DNA of 6,258 nt from PALSA-894 sp049698215 (GCA_049698215.1 JBAVXH010000027.1:1-6258); one strand, 5' to 3'. Positions 1-5,997 are shown, counted from the stretch's first letter. Numbers and translations: made by a program. The notes: generated by a model from the sequence alone, not told the origin.

Positions 1-126
1 CTCGAGCGCCTCGCGCGCGCCGCCGACGAGGCGCGCATCGGGAAGCCACGCCAGCCCACGCGGACGCGCGACGTCCCACGTCCGAACGCGACCCCTGCCC
101 TCCGCCATGGACGACGCCCGCAACTA
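1..126. other. Unidentified coding edge at the left end
   Basis: This very GC-rich edge is probably the end of a gene, but two readings compete. On the minus strand a frame starts at an ATG at 108, just after an in-frame TAG at 124-126, and runs open to base 1 for 36 codons (begins MAEGRGRVRTWDVARP). It has no clear ribosome binding site. On the plus strand, frame 1 is open from base 1 to a TAG at 205-207. Its first 23 residues (LERLARAADEARIGKP...) look helical and protein-like, while the rest is less natural. I recognise neither product, and sequence left of the window is needed to decide. Confidence 0.2.
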
Positions 127-208
127 GACAGGCTTCATGCTACTGCCGGTTGGATGGGGTTGGGCCCTGAACGGGTCAGGAACACCCAAGTATTTTCGGG
201 ACTTTAGT

Positions 209-239
209 GAAGCCACTCGGCAGGACCTAAGTGGGCTTC
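209..239 (-). terminator. Imperfect hairpin at the 3' end of the TIR-like gene
   Basis: GAAGCCACT (209-217) and AGTGGGCTTC (230-239) are inverted copies apart from one bulged base, giving a nine-pair stem with a 12-base loop. The structure spans the stop codon at 227-229, where the two-gene minus-strand transcript would end. No run of T follows the stem directly; an A/T-rich patch lies a little beyond it. It may protect the 3' end or act as a weak terminator, but it is not a canonical intrinsic terminator. Confidence 0.3.
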
Positions 240-859
240 CCTTCGCTGATCCAGCGTTGCATCGCGACCATCAACTCCGACGTTGGATAGTCTTGAATGT
301 CGTCGTCTGAGAACCCTGCCGCAAGTTGCTTCTCGTAGTACCACTTTTGAAAATCTGCATAGGCATCACAAATCCGTCTGGCGCCTACAGCGGCGATATC
401 AGCCTCGCTGACGAGCCAATTTCTCACTTTTCTGATTGCCTTCTGGTAGTCTCCCTCGTGCGGTTCAATATCGCAGCCCGCTAGGTCAGAGATCGCTCTT
501 TGATAGCGAAAGCGCTTTTCTTCGAGAATAAGAATGCGTTTTCCGCGATGGTGATTCGAAAATTGGTGGCAGCCGTAGTCGATGCCGAGTTCAAACGGCA
601 TGTTCAATCGGTAGAAATCATCAGCTTTCTCGGCTTGGCAGCGACTAAGATCATGAATCGAGTACTTCGAATCTTTGATAAGCCCAATGATCTTCCGGAG
701 TCTTACTTCCCCTGAATCTTGTCGCTCAGTGGCAACGCGCGGCTGAAAGCCCAAGTAAACGATGCAAAATAGCATCGCCTGGAGAATGGCTTGATACTCT
801 TTGTCAAACGGACAATTGATAAATACGGACTTCTCGAAACTAGGCTGACGCAAGATCAC
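227..859 (-). CDS. TIR/nucleoside-deoxyribosyltransferase-like protein, uncharacterised family
   Basis: This 210-residue soluble protein belongs to a conserved family without a settled function, which I recognise by pattern. An N-terminal strand VFINCPF (12-18) is followed by Asp19, as in Rossmann-like nucleotide-acting folds. Then come GFQPRVATE (37-45), a basic helix (53-63), strand YSIHDLSR (66-73) and NMPFELG (86-92) with Glu90. A second half carries KRILILEEKRFRYQ (107-120) and DLAGCDI, and ends in a helical tail with DDIQDYPTSEL (186-196). The Glu in FELG sits where TIR and nucleoside 2-deoxyribosyltransferase folds keep their catalytic Glu, so NAD or nucleotide cleavage is plausible but inferred. 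No signal peptide or membrane segment is visible. The GTG at 857-859 overlaps the DUF2188 stop by four bases. The TTG at 851-853 is a rival start, because GAAAGGG is better spaced for it (208 residues). GC is well below that of the flanking core genes. Confidence 0.8.
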   Translation of the reverse strand: MILRQPSFEKSVFINCPFDKEYQAILQAMLFCIVYLGFQPRVATERQDSGEVRLRKIIGLIKDSKYSIHDLSRCQAEKADDFYRLNMPFELGIDYGCHQFSNHHRGKRILILEEKRFRYQRAISDLAGCDIEPHEGDYQKAIRKVRNWLVSEADIAAVGARRICDAYADFQKWYYEKQLAAGFSDDDIQDYPTSELMVAMQRWISEGKPT

Positions 860-870
860 CCTTTCGGTGA
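856..870 (-). promoter_or_regulatory. Hairpin over the stop/start junction of the two-gene module
   Basis: Read on the minus strand, TCACC-GAAAG-GGTGA forms a perfect five-pair stem with a five-base loop. The loop holds the purine-rich ribosome-binding-like bases, and the 3' arm contains the GTG start and the TGA stop. Ribosomes finishing the DUF2188 gene would melt it, which fits translational coupling. The stem is short, so this is a suggestion only. Confidence 0.35.
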
Positions 871-1080
871 ATGCGGATCACTTCCGTAAGTCACCCGCTC
901 TCTGATCCTTCCGTCGCGTCCATGAATGTAAACTTCAGTGCGTTCGCTCTTTGCAAGTGTTCGAGCCTTATCGACTGCCTCTCTTTGTGTAGAGTAGCGT
1001 CCAGACGCGCGAACTGCACCGGTTCGTCGCACACTCCATTTGTCACCATTCGGTACGACGTGTTGACCTTTCTTGGACAT
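856..1080 (-). CDS. DUF2188-family small protein
   Basis: This 74-residue protein matches the DUF2188 pattern as I remember it. It has an N-terminal HVVPNGDKWSVRR segment (7-19) with a conserved Trp15. A helix follows (TQREAVDKARTLAK, 31-44), then EVYIHGRDGRIRERVTYGSDP (49-69) and a PKG tail. The fold is expected to be a small alpha/beta domain; its biochemical role is unknown, and no catalytic residues or membrane segments stand out. I chose the ATG at 1078-1080 because GGGAG lies eight bases upstream. Earlier in-frame ATGs at 1095 and 1107 would add MEIGMGAES, which is not family-like, and the 1107 ATG overlaps the predicted -10 box. Its stop overlaps the next gene's GTG by four bases, so the two are probably co-translated. 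Its role could be partner, inhibitor or nucleic-acid-binding accessory of the TIR-like protein; this is inference. Confidence 0.85.
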   Translation of the reverse strand: MSKKGQHVVPNGDKWSVRRTGAVRASGRYSTQREAVDKARTLAKSERTEVYIHGRDGRIRERVTYGSDPHSPKG

Positions 1081-1088
1081 CGACTCGG

Positions 1089-1093
1089 CTCCC
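1089..1093 (-). promoter_or_regulatory. Ribosome binding site of the DUF2188 gene
   Basis: GGGAG on the minus strand lies eight bases before the ATG at 1080. This is the only well-placed Shine-Dalgarno sequence among the three candidate starts, so it decides the start in favour of the 74-residue form. Confidence 0.6.
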
Positions 1094-1106
1094 ATTCCAA
1101 TTTCCA

Positions 1107-1135
1107 AAGATAGATCGCGACCACTACGATGCCAA
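1107..1135 (-). promoter_or_regulatory. Promoter candidate for the two-gene module
   Basis: On the minus strand TTGGCA (1130-1135) is followed after exactly 17 bases by TATCTT (1107-1112), a good housekeeping-sigma match (five of six and four of six bases). Transcription would begin near 1100, giving a leader of about 20 bases that contains the GGGAG site. It lies in the 65-bp gap after glnS. I see no terminator in that gap, so readthrough from glnS is also possible. Confidence 0.45.
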
Positions 1136-1145
1136 GACTAGAACC

Positions 1146-2828
1146 TTAGGCCTTGGCGCTCTCTTTGGTGTAACTGTCGCGCAGGCCGACGGTACGGTTG
1201 AACACCGGCTTGCCGGGGGCGGAATCCTTGTCGCGCGCGAAATAACCGAGCCGTTCGAACTGCACCGGCGCGGGGGAATTATCCGCCGCCAGCGCCGGTT
1301 CGATCCGCGCATCGGTCACGATTTCCAGCGAATTCGGATTCAGATCGTTGGCGAAGTTCGCGACATCCGGCTCGGGCTTTACGAACAACGGATTGTAGAG
1401 CCGCATCTCGGCCGGAACCGAGTCCGCCGCCGAGACCCAGTGGATCGTCGCCTTCACCTTGCGGCCGTCCGGCGCGTTGCCGCCGCGTGTTGCCGGATCG
1501 TAGGTGCAGCGCAGCTCCGTGATGTTGCCGGCCGCGTCCTTCACCACCTCGCGGCAGATGATGAAATAGGCATAGCGCAGCCGAACCTCGGTGCCGGGCG
1601 AAAGCCGGAAGAATTTCTTCGGCGGGTTCTCCATGAAGTCGTCGCGCTCGACGAAGATCTCAGCGCCGAACTTCACGCGGCGCGTGCCGGCGCCGGCATC
1701 ATCGGGGTGATTGACGGCCTCTAGCTCCTCGCCTACCCCCTCGTAGTTCGTGATGACGACCTTAAGCGGCTTAAGCACCGCCATGCGCCGCTGCGCTGAT
1801 TTGTTCAGCACTTCGCGGATCGAGAATTCGAGCAGCCCCAGATCGACCAGGCTGTTCGCCTTGGCAACGCCAATGCGCTTGGCGAAATCGCCCAGCGCCT
1901 CGGGCGGCACGCCGCGGCGGCGTAGTCCCGCAAGCGTCGGCATGCGCGGATCGTCCCAGCCCGACACATGCCCGCCCTTCACCAGTGCGTTGAGCACGCG
2001 CTTCGAGAGCACCGTGTACGTGATATTGAGCCGCGCGAACTCGTACTGGCGCGGCCGTGAAGGCACCGGCAGGTTCTCGATGAACCAGTCATAGAGCGGA
2101 CGGTGATCCTCGAACTCCAGCGTGCAGATCGAGTGCGTGATGCCCTCGATCGCGTCCGACTGCCCGTGGGCATAGTCGTAGCTCGGATAGATTTTCCATT
2201 CATCGCCGGTCCGCGGGTGCGTCGCATGCAGGATGCGGTAGAGCACCGGGTCGCGCAGGTTGATGTTGCCCGACCCCATGTCGATCTTGGCGCGCAGGAC
2301 ACGCGCGCCGTTGGGGAATTCGCCAGCGCGCATGCGGTGGAACAGGTCGAGGTTTTCGTCGGCCGGCCGATCGCGATACGGCGAGTTTTGTCCGGCCTCG
2401 GTCAGCGTGCCGCGGGTCAGCCGCGTCTCCTCCTGGGTCTGGTCGTCCACATAGGCCTTGCCGGCGCGGATCAGCTCCTCGGCCCAGCCGTAAAGGCGCT
2501 CGAAATAGTCCGACGCGTGATAGAGATGCTCGCCCCAGTCGAAGCCGAGCCAGCGCACGTCCGCCTCGATCGCGTCGATGTACTCCTGCTCTTCCCTGGT
2601 CGGGTTGGTGTCGTCGAAGCGCAGATGGCAGCGTCCGCCGAATTCCTGCGCGATGCCAAAGTTGAGGCAGATGGATTTGGCGTGCCCGATATGCAGATAG
2701 CCGTTCGGCTCCGGCGGGAAGCGCGTCACCACGCTCCTGTGCCGCCCCGCCGCGAGATCGTCCGCCACGATGTCGCGGATGAAATCGCGCCCGGCCTCCG
2801 AATCGATCTTCTCTGCGACGGACATCAT
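1146..2828 (-). CDS. glnS: Glutaminyl-tRNA synthetase
   Basis: This cytoplasmic class I aminoacyl-tRNA synthetase joins glutamine to tRNA-Gln using ATP. The 560-residue length is normal for bacterial GlnRS (E. coli about 554). The Rossmann catalytic core has PPEPNGYLHIGHAKS, with the HIGH motif at residues 46-49. RFDDTNP (70-76) and YPSYDYAHGQSDAIEGITHS (214-233) are the GlnRS-type amino-acid and acceptor-stem segments, and VLSKR (273-277) is the KMSKS-loop equivalent. The second half (from about 340) is the two beta-barrel anticodon-binding region, ending in GYFARDKDS...NRTVGLRDSY. No YqeY-type C-terminal fusion is present. Two ATGs lie in tandem (2826-2828 and 2823-2825). AGGGA is four bases from the first and seven from the second, so the second may be the real start (559 residues). 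The open frame runs on upstream past 2828, but that part is antisense to gltX and is not GlnRS-like. Confidence 0.97.
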   Translation of the reverse strand: MMSVAEKIDSEAGRDFIRDIVADDLAAGRHRSVVTRFPPEPNGYLHIGHAKSICLNFGIAQEFGGRCHLRFDDTNPTREEQEYIDAIEADVRWLGFDWGEHLYHASDYFERLYGWAEELIRAGKAYVDDQTQEETRLTRGTLTEAGQNSPYRDRPADENLDLFHRMRAGEFPNGARVLRAKIDMGSGNINLRDPVLYRILHATHPRTGDEWKIYPSYDYAHGQSDAIEGITHSICTLEFEDHRPLYDWFIENLPVPSRPRQYEFARLNITYTVLSKRVLNALVKGGHVSGWDDPRMPTLAGLRRRGVPPEALGDFAKRIGVAKANSLVDLGLLEFSIREVLNKSAQRRMAVLKPLKVVITNYEGVGEELEAVNHPDDAGAGTRRVKFGAEIFVERDDFMENPPKKFFRLSPGTEVRLRYAYFIICREVVKDAAGNITELRCTYDPATRGGNAPDGRKVKATIHWVSAADSVPAEMRLYNPLFVKPEPDVANFANDLNPNSLEIVTDARIEPALAADNSPAPVQFERLGYFARDKDSAPGKPVFNRTVGLRDSYTKESAKA

Positions 2829-2860
2829 GAAATCCCTGTGGCCCAAGCCACGACGCGCCG

Positions 2861-2889
2861 GATATAGGCAAGTTGATGGCCCTTGCCAA
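2861..2889 (-). promoter_or_regulatory. Promoter candidate for glnS
   Basis: On the minus strand TTGGCA (2884-2889) and TATATC (2861-2866) are separated by exactly 17 bases, a good fit to alphaproteobacterial housekeeping promoters. Transcription would start near 2854, about 25 bases before the glnS ATG. The site lies in the 102-bp gap shared with the divergent gltX, for which I see no comparably clear promoter or Shine-Dalgarno site. The two genes' regulatory signals must overlap or lie back to back. Confidence 0.5.
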
Positions 2890-2930
2890 ATGTGTTGAAT
2901 CGCGCGCCGCTGTGATACACGCCGTCCCTC

Positions 2931-4379
2931 ATGAGTGAAATCGTCACCCGCTTTGCGCCCTCCCCGACCGGCTTCCTGCATATCGGCGGAGCGCGCACTG
3001 CACTGTTCAACTGGCTCTATGCGCGCGGGCGGGCTGGCCGCTTCCTGCTGCGCATCGAGGATACCGACCGCGCACGCTCGACCGACGAGGCGATCGCGGC
3101 GATCTTCGATGGCCTGCAATGGCTCGGCCTCGAATGGGACGGCGAGCCGGTGCACCAGTTCTCGCGCGCCGCGCGCCACCGCGAAGTCGCCGAGCAGATG
3201 CTCTCCACCGGCACCGCTTATCGCTGCTACGCGAGCCCGGACGAGCTCAAGGACATGCGCGAGAAGGCGCGCGCGGAGGGCAAGTCCAAGCTCTATGACG
3301 GGCGCTGGCGCGACCGCGATCCCTCCGAGGCGCCGCCGGGCGTGCCGCCCGCGATCCGCCTGAAGGCGCCCCTCACCGGCGAGACCGTGATCGAGGATCA
3401 GGTGCAGGGCCGCGTGGTCTGGCAGAACGAGAACCTCGACGACCTCGTGCTGCTGCGCTCCGACGGCACCCCGACCTACATGCTCGCCGTCGTGGTCGAC
3501 GACCACGACATGGGGGTCACCCACATCATCCGCGGCGACGATCACCTCACCAACGGTGCGCGACAGACGCAGATTTACCAGGCGCTCGGCTGGAGCGTGC
3601 CGGCGATGGCGCACATCCCGCTGATCCACGGGCCGGACGGCGCCAAGCTCTCCAAGCGTCATGGAGCGCTCGGCGTCGAGGCCTACCGCGCGATGGGCTA
3701 CCTGCCGGCGGCCATGCGCAACTATCTGGTTCGCCTCGGCTGGGCCCACGGCGACCAGGAAATCTTCTCCACCGAGGAGATGATGGCCGCCTTCGACCTG
3801 CCGGCCATCGGCCGCGCGCCCGCGCGACTCGATCTCGCGAAACTCGACAACCTCAACGGCCATTACATCCGCCAGCTGGCGGATGCCGACTTGATGGCCG
3901 AGATCGAGCGCGTCCTACCCTACGTCCCAGGCGGCGCCGAGCTCGCCGCCAAGCTGACGCCCATCCTGCGCGAAAAACTCATTGCTGCCATGCCCGGCCT
4001 GAAGGAGCGCGCCAAGACCCTGGTCGAGCTGATCGACAGCGCGCGTTATCTCTATGCCGACCGGCCGCTGCCCCTTGATGAGAAGGCGGTGGCACAAATG
4101 ACACCCGAGGCGCGCGCCGTACTCGGCCGCGTCGCGCGCGATCTCGCGATGGTCGACCCCTGGAGCGCGGAGGGCGCGGAAACCGCGGTGCGCGCCTTTG
4201 CGGAACGCTCCGGCGCAAAGCTTGGCGCGATCGCTCAGCCGCTGCGCGTCGCGCTGACCGGCCGCACCACCTCGCCCGGCATTTTCGACGTGCTTGCGGT
4301 GCTGGGCAAAGCCGAGAGCCTGGCGCGGATTGCCGATCAGGCCGTCGGCCCTGCGGAAGGGTTGAGCGCGGCCCGCTGA
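2931..4379 (+). CDS. gltX: Glutamyl-tRNA synthetase
   Basis: This class I synthetase charges tRNA-Glu with glutamate, for translation and for tetrapyrrole synthesis by the C5 route where that route is absent or used. At 482 residues it is normal for bacterial GluRS. It opens with TRFAPSPTGFLHIGGARTA, with the HIGH-type motif HIGG at 17-20. RIEDTDRARS follows at 41-50, then the acceptor-binding region, then RGDDHLTNGARQ (201-212), and KLSKRHG as the KMSKS loop at 239-245. The helical anticodon-binding half runs from about 310 to the end. In the segment around 99-126, where E. coli has a zinc site, only Cys99 remains; the positions for the other Cys ligands read Ala101 and Trp126, so zinc binding is probably lost. 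The ATG is the natural start, although no clear Shine-Dalgarno sequence precedes it. It is divergent from glnS, and gltA follows 154 bp downstream. Confidence 0.97.
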   Translation: MSEIVTRFAPSPTGFLHIGGARTALFNWLYARGRAGRFLLRIEDTDRARSTDEAIAAIFDGLQWLGLEWDGEPVHQFSRAARHREVAEQMLSTGTAYRCYASPDELKDMREKARAEGKSKLYDGRWRDRDPSEAPPGVPPAIRLKAPLTGETVIEDQVQGRVVWQNENLDDLVLLRSDGTPTYMLAVVVDDHDMGVTHIIRGDDHLTNGARQTQIYQALGWSVPAMAHIPLIHGPDGAKLSKRHGALGVEAYRAMGYLPAAMRNYLVRLGWAHGDQEIFSTEEMMAAFDLPAIGRAPARLDLAKLDNLNGHYIRQLADADLMAEIERVLPYVPGGAELAAKLTPILREKLIAAMPGLKERAKTLVELIDSARYLYADRPLPLDEKAVAQMTPEARAVLGRVARDLAMVDPWSAEGAETAVRAFAERSGAKLGAIAQPLRVALTGRTTSPGIFDVLAVLGKAESLARIADQAVGPAEGLSAAR

Positions 4380-4496
4380 GGGCACCGGGCGACGCCTGCG
4401 CCTTGCAGGGCTGCCTTGGATGGGTTACGTGGATAACAGTTTTGCTGCACCGCACGCCTCCCGGGAATCCTAAGCGAACGGTGAGCTTTTAGGCTT

Positions 4497-4527
4497 CCTC
4501 CGGCCCGCGCGGAGGCGGCCGGAAAGG
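4497..4527 (+). promoter_or_regulatory. Alternative hairpins and ribosome binding site in the gltA leader
   Basis: The gltA Shine-Dalgarno is GGAAAGG at 4521-4527, six bases before the ATG. Two mutually exclusive stems can form upstream. CCTCCG (4497-4502) can pair with CGGAGG (4510-4515), leaving the Shine-Dalgarno free. Alternatively CCGGCC (4500-4505) pairs with GGCCGG (4517-4522), extended by T4499-A4523 and CC-GG past two bulged A's, which would bury the Shine-Dalgarno. GC-rich sequence makes such stems by chance. In the rest of the gltX-gltA gap (4380-4496) I see only a weak five-pair stem at 4395-4409 and no clear promoter. Confidence 0.35.
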
Positions 4528-4533
4528 CCTCCC

Positions 4534-5856
4534 ATGGACGCCAAGACGCCGCCCGCCCACGGCCAGAACACCAAGTCCGCACAGCTCACCATCGGCGAGA
4601 AGAACTACGCCTTCCCAGTGTACGAGGGGACGGTCGGCCCGGATGTGATCGACATTTCCAAGCTCTACGGCGAGGCCGGCGTCTTCACCTACGACCCGGG
4701 CTTCACCTCGACGGGAAGCTGCGAGTCCAAGATCACCTATATCGACGGCGACGAAGGCATCCTGCTCTATCGCGGCTATCCGATCGAGCAGCTCGCCGAG
4801 AACGGCGACTTTCTCGAGACCTGCTACCTGCTGCTCTACGGCGAACTACCGACCAAGTCGCAGAAACAGGACTTCGACTATCGCGTGACGCGTCACACGA
4901 TGGTCCACGAGCAGATGAGCCGCTTCTTCCAGGGCTTCCGGCGCGACGCGCACCCGATGTCGGTGATGTGCGGCTCGGTCGGCGCAATGGCGGCGTTCTA
5001 TCACGACTCGACCGACATCTCCGACCCGATGCAGCGCATGATCGCCTCGATGCGCATGATCGCGAAGATGCCGACGCTCGCGGCCATGGCCTACAAATAT
5101 TCGGTCGGCCAGCCGTTCATTTATCCGCGCAACGATCTCGATTACGCGACCAACTTCCTGCGCATGTGTTTCGCGGTGCCGGCCGAGGAGTACAAGCCGA
5201 ACCCGGTGCTGGCGCGCGCGATGGATCGCATCTTCATCCTGCACGCCGACCACGAGCAGAATGCGTCCACCTCGACGGTGCGGCTCGCGGGTTCCTCGGG
5301 CGCCAATCCGTTCGCCTGCATCGCGGCCGGCATCGCCTGCCTCTGGGGCCCGGCGCACGGCGGCGCCAACGAGGCGGCGCTGAAGATGCTCGCCGAGATC
5401 GGCACGGTCGACCGCATTCCCGAGTATATCAAGCGCTCGAAGGACAAGAACGACTCGTTCCGCCTGATGGGCTTCGGCCATCGCGTCTACAAACACTACG
5501 ATCCGCGCGCCAAGATCATGCAGAAGACCGCGCACGAGGTCTTGAACGAGCTCGGCATCAAGGACGATCCGCTGCTCGATGTCGCGATGGAGCTCGAGCG
5601 CATCGCGCTCTCGGACGAGTACTTCATCGAGAAGAAGCTCTATCCGAACGTCGACTTCTATTCGGGCATCACGCTCAAGGCGATGGGCTTCCCGACCAGC
5701 ATGTTCACCGTGCTGTTCGCGATCGCGCGCACCGTCGGCTGGATCGCGCAGTGGAAGGAGATGATCGAGGACCCGAGCCAGAAGATCGGCCGGCCGCGCC
5801 AGCTCTACACCGGCGCCACGCGGCGCGAGTATCAGCCGATCTCGCGAAGGAAATAG
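4534..5856 (+). CDS. gltA: Citrate synthase (type II, hexameric)
   Basis: This enzyme condenses acetyl-CoA and oxaloacetate to citrate, the entry step of the TCA cycle, in the cytoplasm. Its 440 residues are close to E. coli GltA (427). All key residues are visible: His240 in HADHEQN, His275 in GPAHGGAN, His316 in GFGHRVYK, Asp374 in PNVDFYSG and the terminal GRPRQLYTG arginines. They match E. coli His229, His264, His305, Asp362 and Arg407 with the expected offsets. The NADH-site residues of the Gram-negative hexameric type are also present (Arg120-His-Thr, Tyr156, Arg174, Lys178), so NADH inhibition is likely. The reactive Cys206 of E. coli is Ala217 here. The start is supported by GGAAAGG six bases upstream. 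It is the last gene before a strong terminator; transcription could come from gltX or from an unseen promoter in the 154-bp gap. Confidence 0.98.
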   Translation: MDAKTPPAHGQNTKSAQLTIGEKNYAFPVYEGTVGPDVIDISKLYGEAGVFTYDPGFTSTGSCESKITYIDGDEGILLYRGYPIEQLAENGDFLETCYLLLYGELPTKSQKQDFDYRVTRHTMVHEQMSRFFQGFRRDAHPMSVMCGSVGAMAAFYHDSTDISDPMQRMIASMRMIAKMPTLAAMAYKYSVGQPFIYPRNDLDYATNFLRMCFAVPAEEYKPNPVLARAMDRIFILHADHEQNASTSTVRLAGSSGANPFACIAAGIACLWGPAHGGANEAALKMLAEIGTVDRIPEYIKRSKDKNDSFRLMGFGHRVYKHYDPRAKIMQKTAHEVLNELGIKDDPLLDVAMELERIALSDEYFIEKKLYPNVDFYSGITLKAMGFPTSMFTVLFAIARTVGWIAQWKEMIEDPSQKIGRPRQLYTGATRREYQPISRRK

Positions 5857-5876
5857 GTCGACGCGATAACGCGCAG

Positions 5877-5909
5877 AATGGCCGGGCCTGTCCCGGCCAT
5901 TTTGCTTTT
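5877..5909 (+). terminator. Intrinsic terminator of gltA
   Basis: A perfect ten-pair stem, AATGGCCGGG (5877-5886) with CCCGGCCATT (5892-5901), closes a five-base loop CCTGT. It is followed by TTGCTTTT, and it lies 20 bases after the gltA stop. The stem is symmetrical enough to work on the other strand structurally, but the T-rich tail is on the plus side. I recall similar GGCCGGG...CCCGGCC palindromes in Bradyrhizobium-type genomes. Confidence 0.9.
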
Positions 5910-5961
5910 CGAGAGCCGGCTGTTGAAAGCTGGTATTTCGTTACCCAGAGCCATGCGCGAC

Positions 5962-5990
5962 TTGCCTTGATCCTATTTATCGTCTATATT
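5962..5990 (+). promoter_or_regulatory. Promoter candidate for the helix-turn-helix gene
   Basis: TTGCCT (5962-5967) and TATATT (5985-5990) are separated by exactly 17 bases; the -10 box matches five of six consensus bases. The -10 ends only seven bases before the ATG at 5998, so the transcript would start at or next to the start codon. Confidence 0.5.
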
Positions 5991-5997
5991 CCTAGAC
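5982..5997. promoter_or_regulatory. Inverted repeat over the -10 box, possible operator
   Basis: GTCTA (5982-5986) and TAGAC (5993-5997) are perfect inverted copies around a six-base spacer. The repeat covers the -10 hexamer and ends at the ATG of a gene for a helix-turn-helix protein. A repressor bound here would block the promoter, and autoregulation is a natural guess. The arms are short. Confidence 0.3.

Noticed and set aside
166..180. CCTGA-ACGGG-TCAGG hairpin
   Set aside because: Only five pairs with no T tract directly after it; too weak to call a terminator or RNA gene.
124..216. Short minus-strand frame of 30 codons starting with GTG, ending ...GSSMKPV
   Set aside because: No ribosome binding site, a start inside the 3' hairpin of the TIR-like gene, and no recognised family. 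It could be a gene remnant but cannot be supported.
500..1113. Plus-strand frames at 500-715 and 871-1113
   Set aside because: They lie opposite the TIR-like and DUF2188 genes, which match conserved families; the plus-strand translations resemble nothing and lack ribosome binding sites.
2103..2889. Overlapping frames opposite and within glnS (plus strand 2103-2867, minus strand 2200-2889)
   Set aside because: Both are shadows of the glnS coding sequence with Arg-rich composition and no family features.
2829..3863. Upstream extension of the glnS frame to 905 codons, antisense to gltX
   Set aside because: GlnRS homology begins at the MMSVAEKI segment, where a promoter and ribosome binding site also lie. 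The extra part is low-complexity Arg/Ala/Val-rich translation of the opposite strand of gltX, a common effect of high GC.
4424..4437. GTTA-N6-TAAC inverted repeat in the gltX-gltA gap
   Set aside because: Four-base arms are expected by chance, and no promoter elements align with it.
4846..5535. Long antisense frame opposite gltA
   Set aside because: It mirrors the codon pattern of gltA and has no recognisable motifs, and gltA itself is certain.
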